Below, piece after piece: positions 36,350 to 48,395 of a DNA stretch of 64,000 nucleotides (position 1 is its first letter; each line of letters begins with the position of its first letter). The translations under genes were made by a program, and so were the position numbers. Source of the stretch: Schistosoma mansoni (lineage: Eukaryota; Platyhelminthes; Trematoda; Strigeidida; Schistosomatidae); the NCBI RefSeq assembly GCF_000237925.1, contig NC_031500.1:10627753-10691752 (forward strand), written 5' to 3'. The notes under the pieces were generated by a model. It made no database searches. It saw nothing but the letters and a program-made list of their open reading frames with translations, and was not told the origin of the DNA.

Positions 36350-38854
36350 CATCCTGCCAGTTAGAACGGAAGGTTTGTAAAATATAGTTTTGAATGCGTT
36401 GCAAAATCAATGGCTTTAAGCGTATTATGATTTGAATTGGCAAGCTTCATTTCTGCTTCATATAACCTAATTTTTTTCACACTACAAAATCACATTCGTA
36501 TGATAAGTAATTGCTATGGCAATAGGTTTATCACCAACTTATGTTTTCAACTCATGACTCTCTTAAACTTCGAATTTTTTCGCATCTAGTTTTAGTGAAT
36601 ATTAACTATCTTTTGTCTTACACCATTACCTTCCTCTCTGTCGACCATTTTTTGTATTTGTCAGTGATTCATGTATAACGAAAGTTAATTCAAAGACAGT
36701 TTCACACATTCTTTGGTTTCTTCAAACTTTATGTTTCTCTTTGTATGTTTTCAATTTATAGTATGCTTTAAAAACTATGTAATTAGTTTTTCCTTAAATA
36801 CACATGGTATTTACAAAAGTATCGCTTCTGTTCTTGGAATTAATAAATACTATACACTTGCAAACCTATAGCAACAGAATATCGAGTCCTTCGAACAGTC
36901 GTAATACTTTGTCTACACTAAATAATTGCATTCGAATAATTTTTGTCATATCTATGTATCTGACATATCTGTTCTTTACTGCACTCTTAAGAAAATACAG
37001 ATATTAACCACAAATCTGAGTCGTTACATGTCCTTGCACATTAAAATGTCTTGGTTAACTTATAAAGGCGATAGTTTTGGAAATACTATTGTAAGGTACC
37101 TGAAGTAGAAAATATATAAGTACCATCAAGTTAACCAGAGTCCAAGATATTTGTTTACACAGTCATTCACATGATCGTTAGTCTCTTATATGCCTCTAGT
37201 CCCTAGTAAATACTACTGGTGACAACAGGATGTTTTAGAGGCTAATGGACTGTGTTTAGTTTCAAATACTGACACTTTTAAAACTCGATTTTCCCAAAAC
37301 GAGAATATAATGTAACTAAAAATCCGAATTTTTGAATGGAATTCCTTCGGTGTTAAAGCGCTGCTGTACAGCTATTAAATCTGTTTCATCTCCTAAAAAA
37401 GTGTTATTAAAATCATGCCAATGTTATTTTATTTTGAACTTCGCACCCGCCCCCCGAATAACGTTCTAAGGACAGTAAAAAGTAAAGAAATAAACGGTTC
37501 GGGCAGTATAATTCAAATGAGTCATTGTGACTTCTAATCTTAACTGTCAAATCAATGTAGTGTTTACGTTGTGTTACTGAGATTTGCGGGAGCTGACGGT
37601 TATATCATCTACTTATTCGGTCTTTGGGTTCGAAATTTTCTGTATACGCTCATTATCTGTTGTGATTCGCTAAAAGTTTATCTCATCTTATACACTCTCA
37701 ATAATGAACTTCATACATGTTTTCAAAACATGTATTATTGGTTTCATGTTTAATGTTTTGCTGTGAATTTTTCAGATCAAACTGGATTGGAATAGAACAA
37801 TTTTTAGCAGTTTAATGAAAGAATACAAGTTACAAAATTCAAAACGTCATGAGTCAAATAAACTAATCCCTTCCTGCCAAATGGGCTACTTTATTCAAAA
37901 AGTTAAATTCAAATAAATAAAATTCAATACTTTAATGGTATTTTATGAGTTTGCTATCACTTACACAATGAACTGTATTGTACGCTGACATGGTAAAAAG
38001 CAAATTCCCTTTTTTCTATCATTTTGAGAGTTGTTCATTTGGGGTGAATTAGATATTTACTTCATACCAGCCGAAAAGAGGCAATGATTTTGTTTCATCT
38101 CCTCTTGATTTTACCCCGTATCTTCAATCCTTTTCGACTAGTTCCATCCCAATGTATCTGTTGTATACTTCCTGGAATATTGAAGGTTGAACTAACTTAT
38201 TACTTTGCGTACTTTAATCCCATTTCACCCAGTCATCTGAAGAGCAAGACTCCAAAAGTTGTGGGTACACTAGACGATATATCTAAATATTATTGCATTT
38301 CTCACCTGTCAAATTTGCTTCCGATTCTATGTTAATTTTACTCATATATTACTAATTATTCAGCTTTTGACCAATTTATAATTTAGTTAAGAAGTGTACT
38401 AATCTGAACGAATAAATTTGTTTCCTAAAATTTAAGTTAACATTTTAATCATTTGTATTTTAATTCATCAGTGTAAAACACACTGATATGAGCTATACTG
38501 ACCGTGCAGGAAGTTAATATTTAAATTAATTTCGTCCATGTACCTACTCTAACGAATGTAGATCATCTGTTTCTTATATGTGATGCCAAACCATTGTTTT
38601 ATTATTTTATCGAATCTAAAATATTTGCGCAGAATAAGCACCAAAATAAATATTCACCGCTCAAATAAGAATATGAGATTGCGCGGAGATAAAGAAAGGT
38701 GTACAGTGAAGTAAGTAAACAAATGCAGACAAGTGAACGAAGATAAATTTTAATCAAAGGAACTTGCTAGTTAAAAAAAACAAGAAAGAGTTCAGCTGAA
38801 TTCCTTGCATTTTTTAATAAAAAGTGTAAATAAAGACTAATTTAGGACCTCCAT
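36350..38854. other. No gene recognised
   Basis: 2.5 kb of AT-rich sequence. Open stretches are short and without motifs. Confidence 0.45.
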
Positions 38855-39200
38855 TTGCTTCTATCTTGAGCCATATCTGACAAAGTCTCAAGCCACTGAG
38901 TACCACCATCTCTGGGACCCCAATTAAAGGGTCATTATGGACCGATATATGCTATCCCTACACAGATTTATTTCACACCACAGCGCCATGTTATAAACTG
39001 ACCACCTCTGGTTTTACCAACCAGTCCCGGTGTCGACAAATAAAGCACGATGTGTAAGTTGATAGGATGACATTTTAAGCACATTTCCAAGCTTCCGAAG
39101 TCAGATTTTTAAAATGATGATAGTAATTGAGTTGTCACTGCAATCACATACATATTGTTGAACTTCCAGATTACTTACATGGTGTCGCTGCTGACAGCAA
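38855..39200 (-). mobile_element. LINE C-terminal fragment (family B/C)
   Basis: Homologous to 43690-44155 (shared, inverted: ATGTCTGATAACGTCTCTAG-like and CAGTCCCRGYGTCGRCAAAT phrases). The minus strand encodes remnants of a C-terminal segment. Its 3' UTR is not next to it. Confidence 0.55.
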
Positions 39201-39234
39201 ACCAAGGTTAGTTACATGTTAGTAAGAATGGAAC

Positions 39235-39765
39235 TGGATGAATAACACATAAACATTGGTACAAGGGCGCACCAAATATATATGCGCCACGCAATAGCAT
39301 TGAGGCCAGTAGTACTTATCATTGACTTGTATGAGGGTTGTGATACTATTCGGGTGCCAAAACCGAAGCAGGTGGTTTTCTTAGGGAGCCACCTCCCGAG
39401 CCTTTGACCCAAAAGTCTAGTCCAGTGGGGAAACTTTAAGAGATGTATTCCCATGGTAGTCGATGACCAACAATGGGATCATACGCCTTTTGTTCCCTCA
39501 GGATACTGGAGCCTATGTGCACCATTGGTTTGGAATCATGGTTTTCCAACTACCCTAGGTGGATCGTCCATATCCACCAACCCAGTTAAAGCGACAAACA
39601 TTCGCTTTTCGTCCTCTCAATTGCGTAAACAACACCCCTGCCGCGAAAAGCCAGTGAGCTGGACTTCCATGGCGGTGGTTGTATGCACGTGGCCATGTGA
39701 GAGCATTTCGAGCGGGAGAGCTGAGACTCCCCACCCTCGACCATACTAGGGCATTTGGGGACATG
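39235..39765 (-). mobile_element. R element: head-plus-tail LINE derivative, copy 2
   Basis: Same head as 15735-16262 (GGATACTGGAGCCYATGTGC, CCACTGGTTTTCGC-like blocks) joined to a B/C-type 3' tail (GTACCAATGTTTATGTG, without a long AAATAAA run). About 530 bp with no polymerase sequence. The junction between head and tail lies near 39300-39335 and differs in detail from copy 1. Confidence 0.65.
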
Positions 39766-40939
39766 GTAGTTTTTAGTATGTAGAATACTAAAACAGGAAA
39801 TGCCGGCTGTAATAAGTCTAGTTACTGTTAGTCAAAAATCTATAAGGTTTGATCATTTACATTAGAAGTTATTCTTCAACATGTACTTTTGAGATACTTT
39901 AACTAATGTATAAGTAATATGAACGTTATAGGGATAATTAATTGTGTTGAACATTCATATTTTACCTTTTTGTATACGGACCTCAAATATAGTTATGAGT
40001 CATGCAATCTATGGTCATCAAAAGGGCTCAAGTTACTCTAGCCTGGACGTACATGTTAGGTTTCAATTATAAGCAGGATAGTGTTAATGTTAACACTTGC
40101 AAGAATGCAAAAACACGATGGGGAAACTGTGAGTACAGCGAAACGTGTTTTGTAAATTAATATTCCAATTAGATAATTTGTTAGTTAGGTTTTTCACTGC
40201 ATTTATTTCCCCAATCTTGAGTCCCAATGGAAGTCCAAATATGAGGTTACTAAAGAAAACTAGGTTTAAGGTTTCCTGTCAAGTCGGTCCAAAATTTTAA
40301 CACCAATATACTGAACATTGGTGTTAGTTGGTCTAAGGGTCACATTCTGCATCTAACTTTGGATACCTTCCATCATACCTACTGGCTGAAGTATTTCACA
40401 GTTTATTAAATTATCTATTTAGATGAACACTTAAAGTCGATATTGCGTGGATTATTAACAATAACCACATTTTGAAGTAAAATGTTTAAATAATATATCT
40501 TAGCCAGCCCATTGGTGGAGTAAAGTGATAATTTTGATCTAGCTATTTGTTTTGGGATGAAGAACAACATGGAAAAAAGTAATCTAGCTACAAACTTTTA
40601 TTACCATCATATTTCTGTCTATAACTGATTGTTGTTTATACACATCCTGTGATGTTTTATCCTCTATTCTATTAATCATACTTTTTACGATATGTTGACT
40701 ATAATATTCGGTCAATACAAAGTAACATCTGCTTTCGAGTCTAGTACTTAAATCATATTGATAATTGTAAGTAAGCTAGCATGTAATCGCATATATGAAA
40801 ACGAATAATCTGATCACACTGAAAGAAATGTGCTTCGGTATTCTTTTAAACCTAGGCTTTTTATGCGCAACCACCACCTACCTCGACCGGCGATGTTCTC
40901 TGGTACAGGAGTAGGTTGGAATAAAGCTAAGGGTGGCAA

Positions 40940-41348
40940 ACCGAATTATGACATCAGTTCATGAGGTCAATGTCAGTTAGACTTAGCCATGTCAGTAGGT
41001 ACAGACTACCTGGTTGGGGCCCCTGTGGTTATCGTAACCAGTGGTCAGAGATTTTGGACCACATGGTTCAAAATCGTTTGAGATGGCGCATATACATCCA
41101 TTCTTTATGTTCCCCCAAATTCCTAGATTCTAAATTCCCCTTTACTTTTTTTCTTGTTCTTATTTCACTGATTTATATTTTCTTTTCAAGTTGTGTCTTC
41201 GATGCTTAATCTTTCTTATTACCTCTGATACTGTTACTACTTCTACTATTCCGAGATTTGGCTCAATAGTATGATTTATTTGTGTTAATAGAGTCTGGCT
41301 ACTTGAACCGATGTACATGAGTACAGGTTGTACGTGTGACTGACTGAC
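40940..41348 (+). repeat. LINE 3'-end fragment, (TGAC)-tail family, copy 2
   Basis: A short coding remnant (MVQNRLRWRIYIHSLCSPK) is followed by a T-rich 3' UTR ending GTGTGACTGACTGACTTGG. Homologous to 98-430. Confidence 0.6.
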
Positions 41349-42683
41349 TTGGATCTTTCAGTTATATGCCATTGGTTAGTCACCAAGTGCTACCACTTTC
41401 AAGCCATTTCTTTGGTTACGTTATGGTCTTAATAAAGCTTTTTATTAATGGTTCACTTTAGGTAACTTCTTTTAGTGTTGATAAGTAATTGTAGCTTTGT
41501 TCAGACGAATGAGGGTGTCATTAGTAGACAATCATTTCATGATTATCATCATAGTCTCACTAATAATTGGTCTAAGCAACTGTTCATTTTTGTCAGGGGA
41601 TAATTTTACAGTAATCCTATCATTTATATACTAATAGTCCCTTTAGAATTACTGGAATTCGATCCATGGTAATGTGGATTGTTGAAAAGCTCAGAACAAG
41701 TTGTAAATTGCACTTAATCGCTTATCGATATGCGTGTGATTTTTGATAAAATACATGGACGTCACTCTACTACTTACATATCACTAAGTAGGTATTTGAG
41801 TTCTGGTAAATATTGTGAAGCTGGTTATCTGAAAGTGATACTGGATTCATCTTACGTAGATTATTGAGTAAAAGTATAATATCCTGACGACCTTGAGTTG
41901 ACCAATCAGAATTAAGATAACTCCTCGTGTGTTTTGCGTGAAACTTCAAGTGCAGTGATATATAACTTGTGTGTTATTAGTAACTAGATGAAAATTGACA
42001 ATATTTGGTTCTTAAAATGCTTGAAATTAATGAAAATCTCTTCTATGCAGTAGAAATGTAAATTTAAGATGATAAGTAAGCTAAATGACAAAACATACCT
42101 GCTCCTAAGGGAAATCGTACTTTAAAGTGCCTAATGTGTTTCAGTGAAGCTAGATAATATTCTCCCTTTCTATCTCTTCCTCTAAATCTCAGCCCTATGT
42201 TTCTTAAGTTTGTAAACAGAAGGGTGACAGAACATAACATTGTAACTGATGTCAGTTCTTAATGAAAACCCCAACTCTAATTTGTAAGTCAAATTCAAAA
42301 CACCAACCTAACACTTGATGCCTAACCCCAACGTTTTCGCATCATATCTAATGTGAGTTGATGGCGAAAACTCTATAGGGTGATAACTCAATTCAGAATA
42401 CTAGCTCGACTACTAATATGTAAACTTAACGTTTTTCCTTTACTACAAAAAATAATTTAGCACGTGAGTGCTAATTGTTCAGATCAAAGATGTTCCAATG
42501 TTATTTTATTGTTAATTATTTTGTAACTAGGGGCGCTTCCTGATTGGCTGATAAGTCGTCCAAGATCGTCACTATGGTCTAATTTTACTGATTAGTCGAA
42601 TTGTACTTGTACTTTTTGATTTTCAGAATGGGGATTTGTGAAGGTTGTAGTAACTTTGATAATTAAATTCACGGGTCGACCTA
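41349..42683. other. No feature recognised
   Basis: AT-rich intergenic sequence without motif-bearing frames. Confidence 0.4.
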
Positions 42684-42842
42684 AGCAAGATCACCACTGA
42701 AAACCTGGAAGCACTGGACAGTCGTTTCTTCCCAGTATGGGACTCCCCAGCAATGCGCATCCACAATCTCTCACGTGGGACTCGAACCCAGGACCTACGA
42801 TCGCGTTCGCCAACGCTTAACCTCTTGACCTCTGATTTTACA
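42684..42842 (-). mobile_element. Hammerhead SINE, divergent copy (H8)
   Basis: On the minus strand: a tRNA-like part with box B-like GGTTCGAGTCC, then GCGCATTGCTGGGGAGTCCC, a helix II with UCCCA/UGGGA arms, GAAAC, and CAGTGCTTCCAGG. Stem I arms GCAUUG/CAGUGC pair. The core reads CUGGGGA where CUGANGA is needed, so cleavage is unlikely. The tRNA head differs from the other copies, marking a separate lineage. Confidence 0.6.
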
Positions 42843-43440
42843 TCCAATAATGTTTGATAAATAATGTCTTCGTCTAAATAACGAAACAGAAATATTTTTT
42901 GTTAGTGGCAAAGAATCATTGAGTTCATGTTATTGAAATTTCGTACAAAATTATTTTTGTAATCGAAATTAAAATTAGAAAGTTGGAAAAAGTGTAAGCC
43001 AATGGTTTTAGGTACATTAGGTAAATGGTATTATATTCACCTTGAATTAATTAGGTCTCGAACTTCATTTTACATAAGATATCGTTAAGTCATAATACTG
43101 AAAAGTTTCATAATGCAGTGAAACGCCCTGAATTTCCATGTATATCAGCTTTGTTTAAACTTAGATGTATGAGAAAATGGAGTTACTTGTAGAAGTAAGT
43201 GTAAGTTGTACACATAACTTTTAAGTGAGTTCCAATCTATAAATAAAACTGTGAAAGGAAGGGAGTAATTACAATGAACTATAAATTTATACAGTACATT
43301 ATGTATTCACGACAGCTTTCTGTAGGAACTTATAAAGTTCCAAATATCGATTGACTAATCCATGTCTCATTGTTTATGGATAGAAATTGTCGAATCCCAG
43401 AACGTAACGTTTTTGAACCATGTATTAAATCTAAGAGTAC

Positions 43441-44155
43441 AGTTATTTATTTATTTGAACTCATAAATATTGGTACAAAGGGGCACCAAATACATATACA
43501 CCACACAATAACATGAAGCTGTGAAGAGATAGGGAATGTAAAGTGCGTATAAGAAAAAGGAGAACAATAACAAACAGAAATCGGTGTATAAGAGTGAAGT
43601 AGTAATAATAGTGTGAGAGGCAGTTCAGTGAAGAAGAAAACAATAGAAAGAATCCTTTCAGTTAAAGAAGTTACGTTCATTTCTATGAAGAAAGTAAAAG
43701 AAAGTTACAATAGGATCGCCAACGTGGCTTCTATTTTGAACCATGTCTGATAACGTCTCTAGACACTGTGTCGCCCCATCTCTAACATCCTAACCAAGAT
43801 GTCACGAAGGACCAACAGAAGCTAGTCCTGTACAGCTCTCTTCCGTACCATGAAACCATGTCATATACTGACCAACTTTCCGCTTTTTCCAGCCAGTCCC
43901 AGCGTCGGCAAATAATACACGACGTGGGGATCTCTAGGACGACATTCTTAGAACATGTCCAAGCCACGGAAGTCGATGTTTCAAGTGGGTGACACCATTT
44001 GGATTACCGTCACTGGGCCCGAACACACGATGCCGAACCTCCGCATTACTAACATGGTGTTGCCACTGAATGTCAGCAATCCTTTGGAAACAGCGATAAT
44101 CAAACACTGTGAGTCGTCTAACATCCTCAGCTCGGAGAGGCTGACTGAACTGATA
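43441..44155 (-). mobile_element. LINE 3' end (family B/C) with tail
   Basis: On the minus strand: a C-terminal coding remnant (YDMVSWYGRELYRTSFCW, and later LSDMVQNRSHVGDP), a 3' UTR, then TTTGGTGCCCCTTTGTACCA, ATATTTATGAGTTC and AAATAAATAAATAA. The tail equals that of the R elements, linking the heads at 7.1-8.2 kb with this 3' end. Confidence 0.65.
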
Positions 44156-45639
44156 ACATGTTAATATTCTATTTATTGCCTATTGAATAATAAAATCTTT
44201 TAAATTTTGGTAATTTGTAATAAAGTCTCATATGAACAAAATGGAACTCTTGAATTCCAGCATCAAACGTAAGGAAATACAATAGGTAGGATCTAAATGT
44301 ATAAGAAAAATTGTATCGGATGATTATGTATATATATGTTTTCGGGAATCGCTTGCACGCCTATATTTCTAACCTATGAAAATATTGATTTGTATAATTT
44401 CTCTTAAGTAAAACATCTGTTTATTTCCAAGCTTATTTTCATCCGTAACCATACAGAATTGTTTGCTGATTCAAGAATCTATCAGAAATCTGCTCTCATG
44501 AAACTCCTCTCATAAAACTAGTAACTCATAAACATAAATTTGATTTTGATGGAGTTTTGTTCTCTGAGCTGGATGGTTTGGTCGTGGAGCTTTCATCGTC
44601 CTTCTGAACGACATCATCAGAACAGACTTCGGGTAGAAGTAAAGTGTTTGGATTTCTCCACATGTGATTCACAGCTTGTCCTGTGCACCTTGAATAATGT
44701 TCGAACTACGAAGTTTTTAAAAACATTTAACTTGTAATATAGGACAACTTTTACTTAGAAAGTTAGACGAATATTTTCGAAATTTTACTACAAATCAATG
44801 TTTAGAATAAAGTTCAAGTTTGAAGATTGAACTTGCATCATCTAGAATTTGTATAAATTTGTGAATTAACAATACTTGAAAAATGCTAGAAATGTTTCTA
44901 TTCTCTTCCAGAACTCGATCTTCTAATAATCTTTCCTTGAATCAAACCTTTTAGCTTTGTTGTGTAAATTTTGGGATCTGTAGAAATGTGTAAATTTAAG
45001 TTTAACTGATCCAACATATTTTACCTTAGAAAGGGTATTCTGAACCTATGTATTTCATACTGGAATTGTTGAATATTTGAGCTTCTCGCTGATATATATA
45101 TGACCAAGATACACCTTTTCGTATTAGAAAGTGTAACACATTATAACACTGTTAGGATTTGATTATATCTTAAGTCTGTTGTTTGACATAAATTGGAAAT
45201 CAACATTATTGCTTATATGATATACTTCTTCATCATTCAACACCCTAAATGATCGGACTTTTGTTATCCACGAAGTTGTAAGTTGTTTTGTATTCAGGAC
45301 TTTGGACCATTTTTCTTACTTTTTTTATAAAAAAACTGAGGAAGTGCTGTATATTAAAGTGAAATTTACACTAAAGTTTTCACTTTAAGCATTTGGAGTT
45401 ATTCCCAACTATCTTCTATAAATATAGTAGTATAACAAACTGATAAATCATATGAAAACGACAATTACAGTGAAAGTTAAGACTCCCAATTAGAACTTTA
45501 TGATAAATTACGCTCTTATATATACAACAATCTAACATAGAATAAGTGGAAAATTAACTGATAAAACATAATGAGTAGGGGAGAATTTACCGATGACCTC
45601 AACTATATGAATATATTACAAATGTTTAGTTTATAAAGG
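44156..45639. other. No feature recognised
   Basis: AT-rich. No gene or repeat identified. Confidence 0.4.
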
Positions 45640-45720
45640 ATTGCCCAGGACAGGGTTGAATGGAGAATACTTGTGAGTGACCTATACTCCTCAACGGGGG
45701 GTAACAGGCGTAAGTAAGTA
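45640..45720 (+). mobile_element. Very short LINE A' 3' end
   Basis: It carries GCCCAGGACAGGGTTGAATG, a GACCTATACTCCTC phrase and the GTAAGTAAGT tail, as at 55195-55270. GTTTAGTTT on both sides is a probable target duplication. Confidence 0.7.
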
Positions 45721-45855
45721 AGTTTAGTTTGGAATTGATCTTCAAGAAAATTTTAAATTATCAAAGAAAAAACAAACAAACTTGGTATTAATCCATAGTG
45801 TTTACTATTGTTTATTCATCACATAAATGATTTATAACAATAACCCCCATTCTGA

Positions 45856-46258
45856 TAATGATCATATACTCACTAGTGACTGGCTCCATGAGGTATTTCC
45901 TGGAGTTCTAGTGAGAAGCAGTAACCAGTGGAGTTCAACCAGGTCTGTTGGGAGATATCAACTCACTGAAGACAATTGGTGAATGGTTGCTCAAACTTCG
46001 TGGATTGGTTGAAGTTAAACATTAACACCATTGGATGCTGGCTCAGTGGTCTATCGGTTAAGTGCTCTGGCACGATACTGGTAGGTCCTGGATTCGAGTC
46101 TCGCGAGGCGGGATCGTGGATGCGCACTGCTGAGGAGTCCGACAATGGAATGAAACGGCCGTCCAGGTTTTTGATGGTGGTTTAGCTTCAATTGACTCAT
46201 AATTTCAGCTATATATAAAATTACTAAAATCTCCTCAAAACCCCCTTCTGATAATAAT
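45856..46258 (+). mobile_element. Hammerhead SINE, nearly complete (H1)
   Basis: About 400 bp: a 5' part starting near CTCACTAGTGACTGG, a tRNA-like pol III region (box A-like TGGCTCAGTGGTCTATCGG at 46028-46046, box B-like GGATTCGAGTC), a hammerhead segment at 46122-46166, and a tail ending ACCCCCTTCTGATAATAAT. The core CUGAGGA is present, but helix II is mutated and the cleavage-side stem I strand (CAGTGC) is missing, apparently lost between two CCAG repeats. The same defect occurs in the copy at 47810-48160. Confidence 0.8.
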
Positions 46259-46603
46259 AATATAAGATAATAATCTAATAATAGTCATGTTACTAATGCT
46301 TGGTATTTAGGTTGTTCATCATCAAAGAATAAAAGAAAAAGTGTAATTTGTGACAAGTTCATCTTTAAATAATTTAAATATGTCACCATTTAATAATGTG
46401 ATAAATATAACAAATGATGTGACCATTAAATTAATAGTATACAGATACTAAGAATCATAAACGATATTCTATTCAATTATTCATTAGTGATTAATGTCAA
46501 GAAAGTAGAACTCGATGATTTCAATTCTGTTTTCAATTAACTTAAAGTATTTCAATATAAAGTAGCATTCAAGATATATAACTGTTGAAATATTGGTGAA
46601 ATT

Positions 46604-46718
46604 CTATCATCATCATCATCCGAATCATCATCATCATCATCCGAATCATCATCATCATCCGAATCATCATCATCATCATCCGAATCATCATCATCATCAT
46701 CACCATCATCATCATCAT
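46604..46718 (+). repeat. (ATC)n repeat with interspersed CCGA
   Basis: Runs of ATC/CAT triplets broken at regular intervals by CCGAATC. Read as protein it gives His runs with PN. A composite microsatellite, not a gene. Confidence 0.9.
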
Positions 46719-46940
46719 AAAGATGTTATCAGGATTTTGTTAAGTCAACTGAAGTCGTTTTTTTATCCATTAATTCTTCCAGCTTATTAAAAACGATGTT
46801 TATAGGGATAATGAATCTCAATGATGCACGAAGAATAAAGTGTTGTTCTTTGACGATATATCAATGTATGATTTAATAATTTGGTTTAATTTATCATGAT
46901 TTCTGAAATCTTGACACATGCTTGACTTAATATGCAGTCA

Positions 46941-47178
46941 TATATTTTCATAGTTGAAAGCATGAGTCAATTGAAGCTAGACCACCACTGAAAACCTGAA
47001 AGCACTGGACGGCCGTTTCGCCCTATTGTGGGACTCCTCAGCAGTGCGCATCTCGCCTCGCGAGATTCGAAACGACCGTCCAGTGTTTCCAGGTTTTCCT
47101 TGGTTGTGTAACTTCAACTGACTCATGCTTTCAACTATGAAAATACTAAGATCTTCACAAAAACTCCTTCTGAGTTAT
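46941..47178. mobile_element. Inverted-dimer hammerhead SINE with intact core (H2)
   Basis: The left arm (minus) runs from the SINE tail (CATAGTTGAAAGC) through the hammerhead into GCCTCGCGAGATTCGAA. It then switches to the plus strand at AAACGACCGTCCAG and runs out through the tail (TTTCAACTATGAAAATACTA). Both outer ends are therefore the SINE 3' end. The left-arm hammerhead is complete: stem I GCACUG/CAGUGC, core CUGAGGA, helix II GUCC/GGGC with a G-U pair, GAAA, short stem III ACGGCCGU and GUC cleavage triplet. Confidence 0.8.
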
Positions 47179-47809
47179 ATATTTTCTTGGAATATCGTAT
47201 AAACAGTGAAAGTACAGTGACTGGAGGAAATTTCAAAAATATGTGCCGAAACAGATAAAGTAGTTTCTTTTTTTAAAACAATCCAATTTGATTAATGAAA
47301 ATCAGTTTATAAGCCTACTATTAGGTCAACTAAAACTATTATTGAATAAGACATTCACAGTCGATAAGTTACTCTCTTTCTCAATCCATACATATATAAT
47401 CAGTAGAATAAAAATAGGCTAATTAATAAGTTTCTCGTTTCCCTCATTAAGTTTACTACTTATAAAGTGATAATTCTGTAAGATCAAGTCAAATTAAAAG
47501 CTTTACAAACATTTATCCCATTTCGGTGATAGATTTAAATATCATATAGTTGGATTAGTTCAATTTTCGATAGTGGATGATGCGACTACAATGCCAATAA
47601 CTAATTTCAATCCATTTTTATGAAGAAAATATTCAACATCATCATTGGTGATACTAGAGAAGGATAAAAATTCGAAAACTTCCCAAAAAGGACACAAATA
47701 ATGAACCCTATCGTAAAGATTTTTAGACAGAATTATTTACTTATTTGCATCATTATGTTAAATATATTCGGTGAGAGAATTGAACTACTGGTAAGTAGGC
47801 AAATATTTA

Positions 47810-48160
47810 CTCATAGTTGAAAGCATGAGTCAATTGAAGCTAGACCACCATCGAAAACCTGGACGGCCGTTTCATTCCATTGTCGGACTCCTCAGCAGTG
47901 CGCATCCACAATCCCGCCTCGCGAGACTCGAATCCAGGACCTACCAGTATCTCGCCAGAATACTTAACCGATAGACCACTGAGCCAGCACTCAACGGTGT
48001 TAATGTTTAACTTCAACCAATCCACGAAGTTTGAGCAACCATTCACCAATGTCTTCAGTGAGTTGATATCTCCCAACAGACCTAGTTTGAACTTCACGGC
48101 TTTTCACTAGAACTCATGAATTTGCCTCTCGAAGTCAGTCACTAGTGAGCATATGATTGT
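47810..48160 (-). mobile_element. Hammerhead SINE, nearly complete (H3)
   Basis: Minus-strand copy close to H1, with the same helix II substitutions (GTCCGACAATGGAATGAAAC) and the same shortened GTCCAGG cleavage side. The 5' end, GCATATGCTCACTAGTGAC-like in form, abuts the TTCTGATAAT tail of the next copy. Confidence 0.8.
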
Positions 48161-48395
48161 TATTATCAGAAGGGGTTTACTGTGGAGATTTAGTATTTTC
48201 ATAGTTGAAAGCATGAGTCAACTGAAGCTAGACCATTATGGAAGACCTGGAAGCACTGGACGGCCGTTTCATCCTATTGTGGGACTCCTCAGCAATGCGT
48301 ATCCACGACCTCGCCTCGCGAGATTCGAAACGACCGTCCAGTGTTTCAACTATGAAAATACTAAATCTCCACCAAAAAACCCGTTCTGATAAATA
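48161..48395. mobile_element. Inverted-dimer hammerhead SINE with intact core (H4)
   Basis: Same left arm and same internal junction (GATTCGAAACGACCGTCCAG) as H2. The right arm is shorter, apparently deleted between two TTTC repeats. Left-arm hammerhead: stem I GCAUUG/CAGUGC (one G-U), CUGAGGA, helix II GUCC/GGAU (one G-U), GAAAC, GUC. All required core bases are present. Confidence 0.8.

Noticed and set aside
46028-46110. Functional tRNA gene in the hammerhead SINE head
   Set aside because: Box A- and B-like sequences are present, but a full cloverleaf with acceptor stem does not form by eye; it is a tRNA-derived SINE head.
46604-46718. CRISPR-like regular repeat spacing
   Set aside because: Spacers are themselves ATC runs of variable length and the sequence is eukaryotic; a composite microsatellite explains it.
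46593-46790. His-rich 65-codon frame
   Set aside because: Translation of the (ATC)n microsatellite, not a metal-binding protein.
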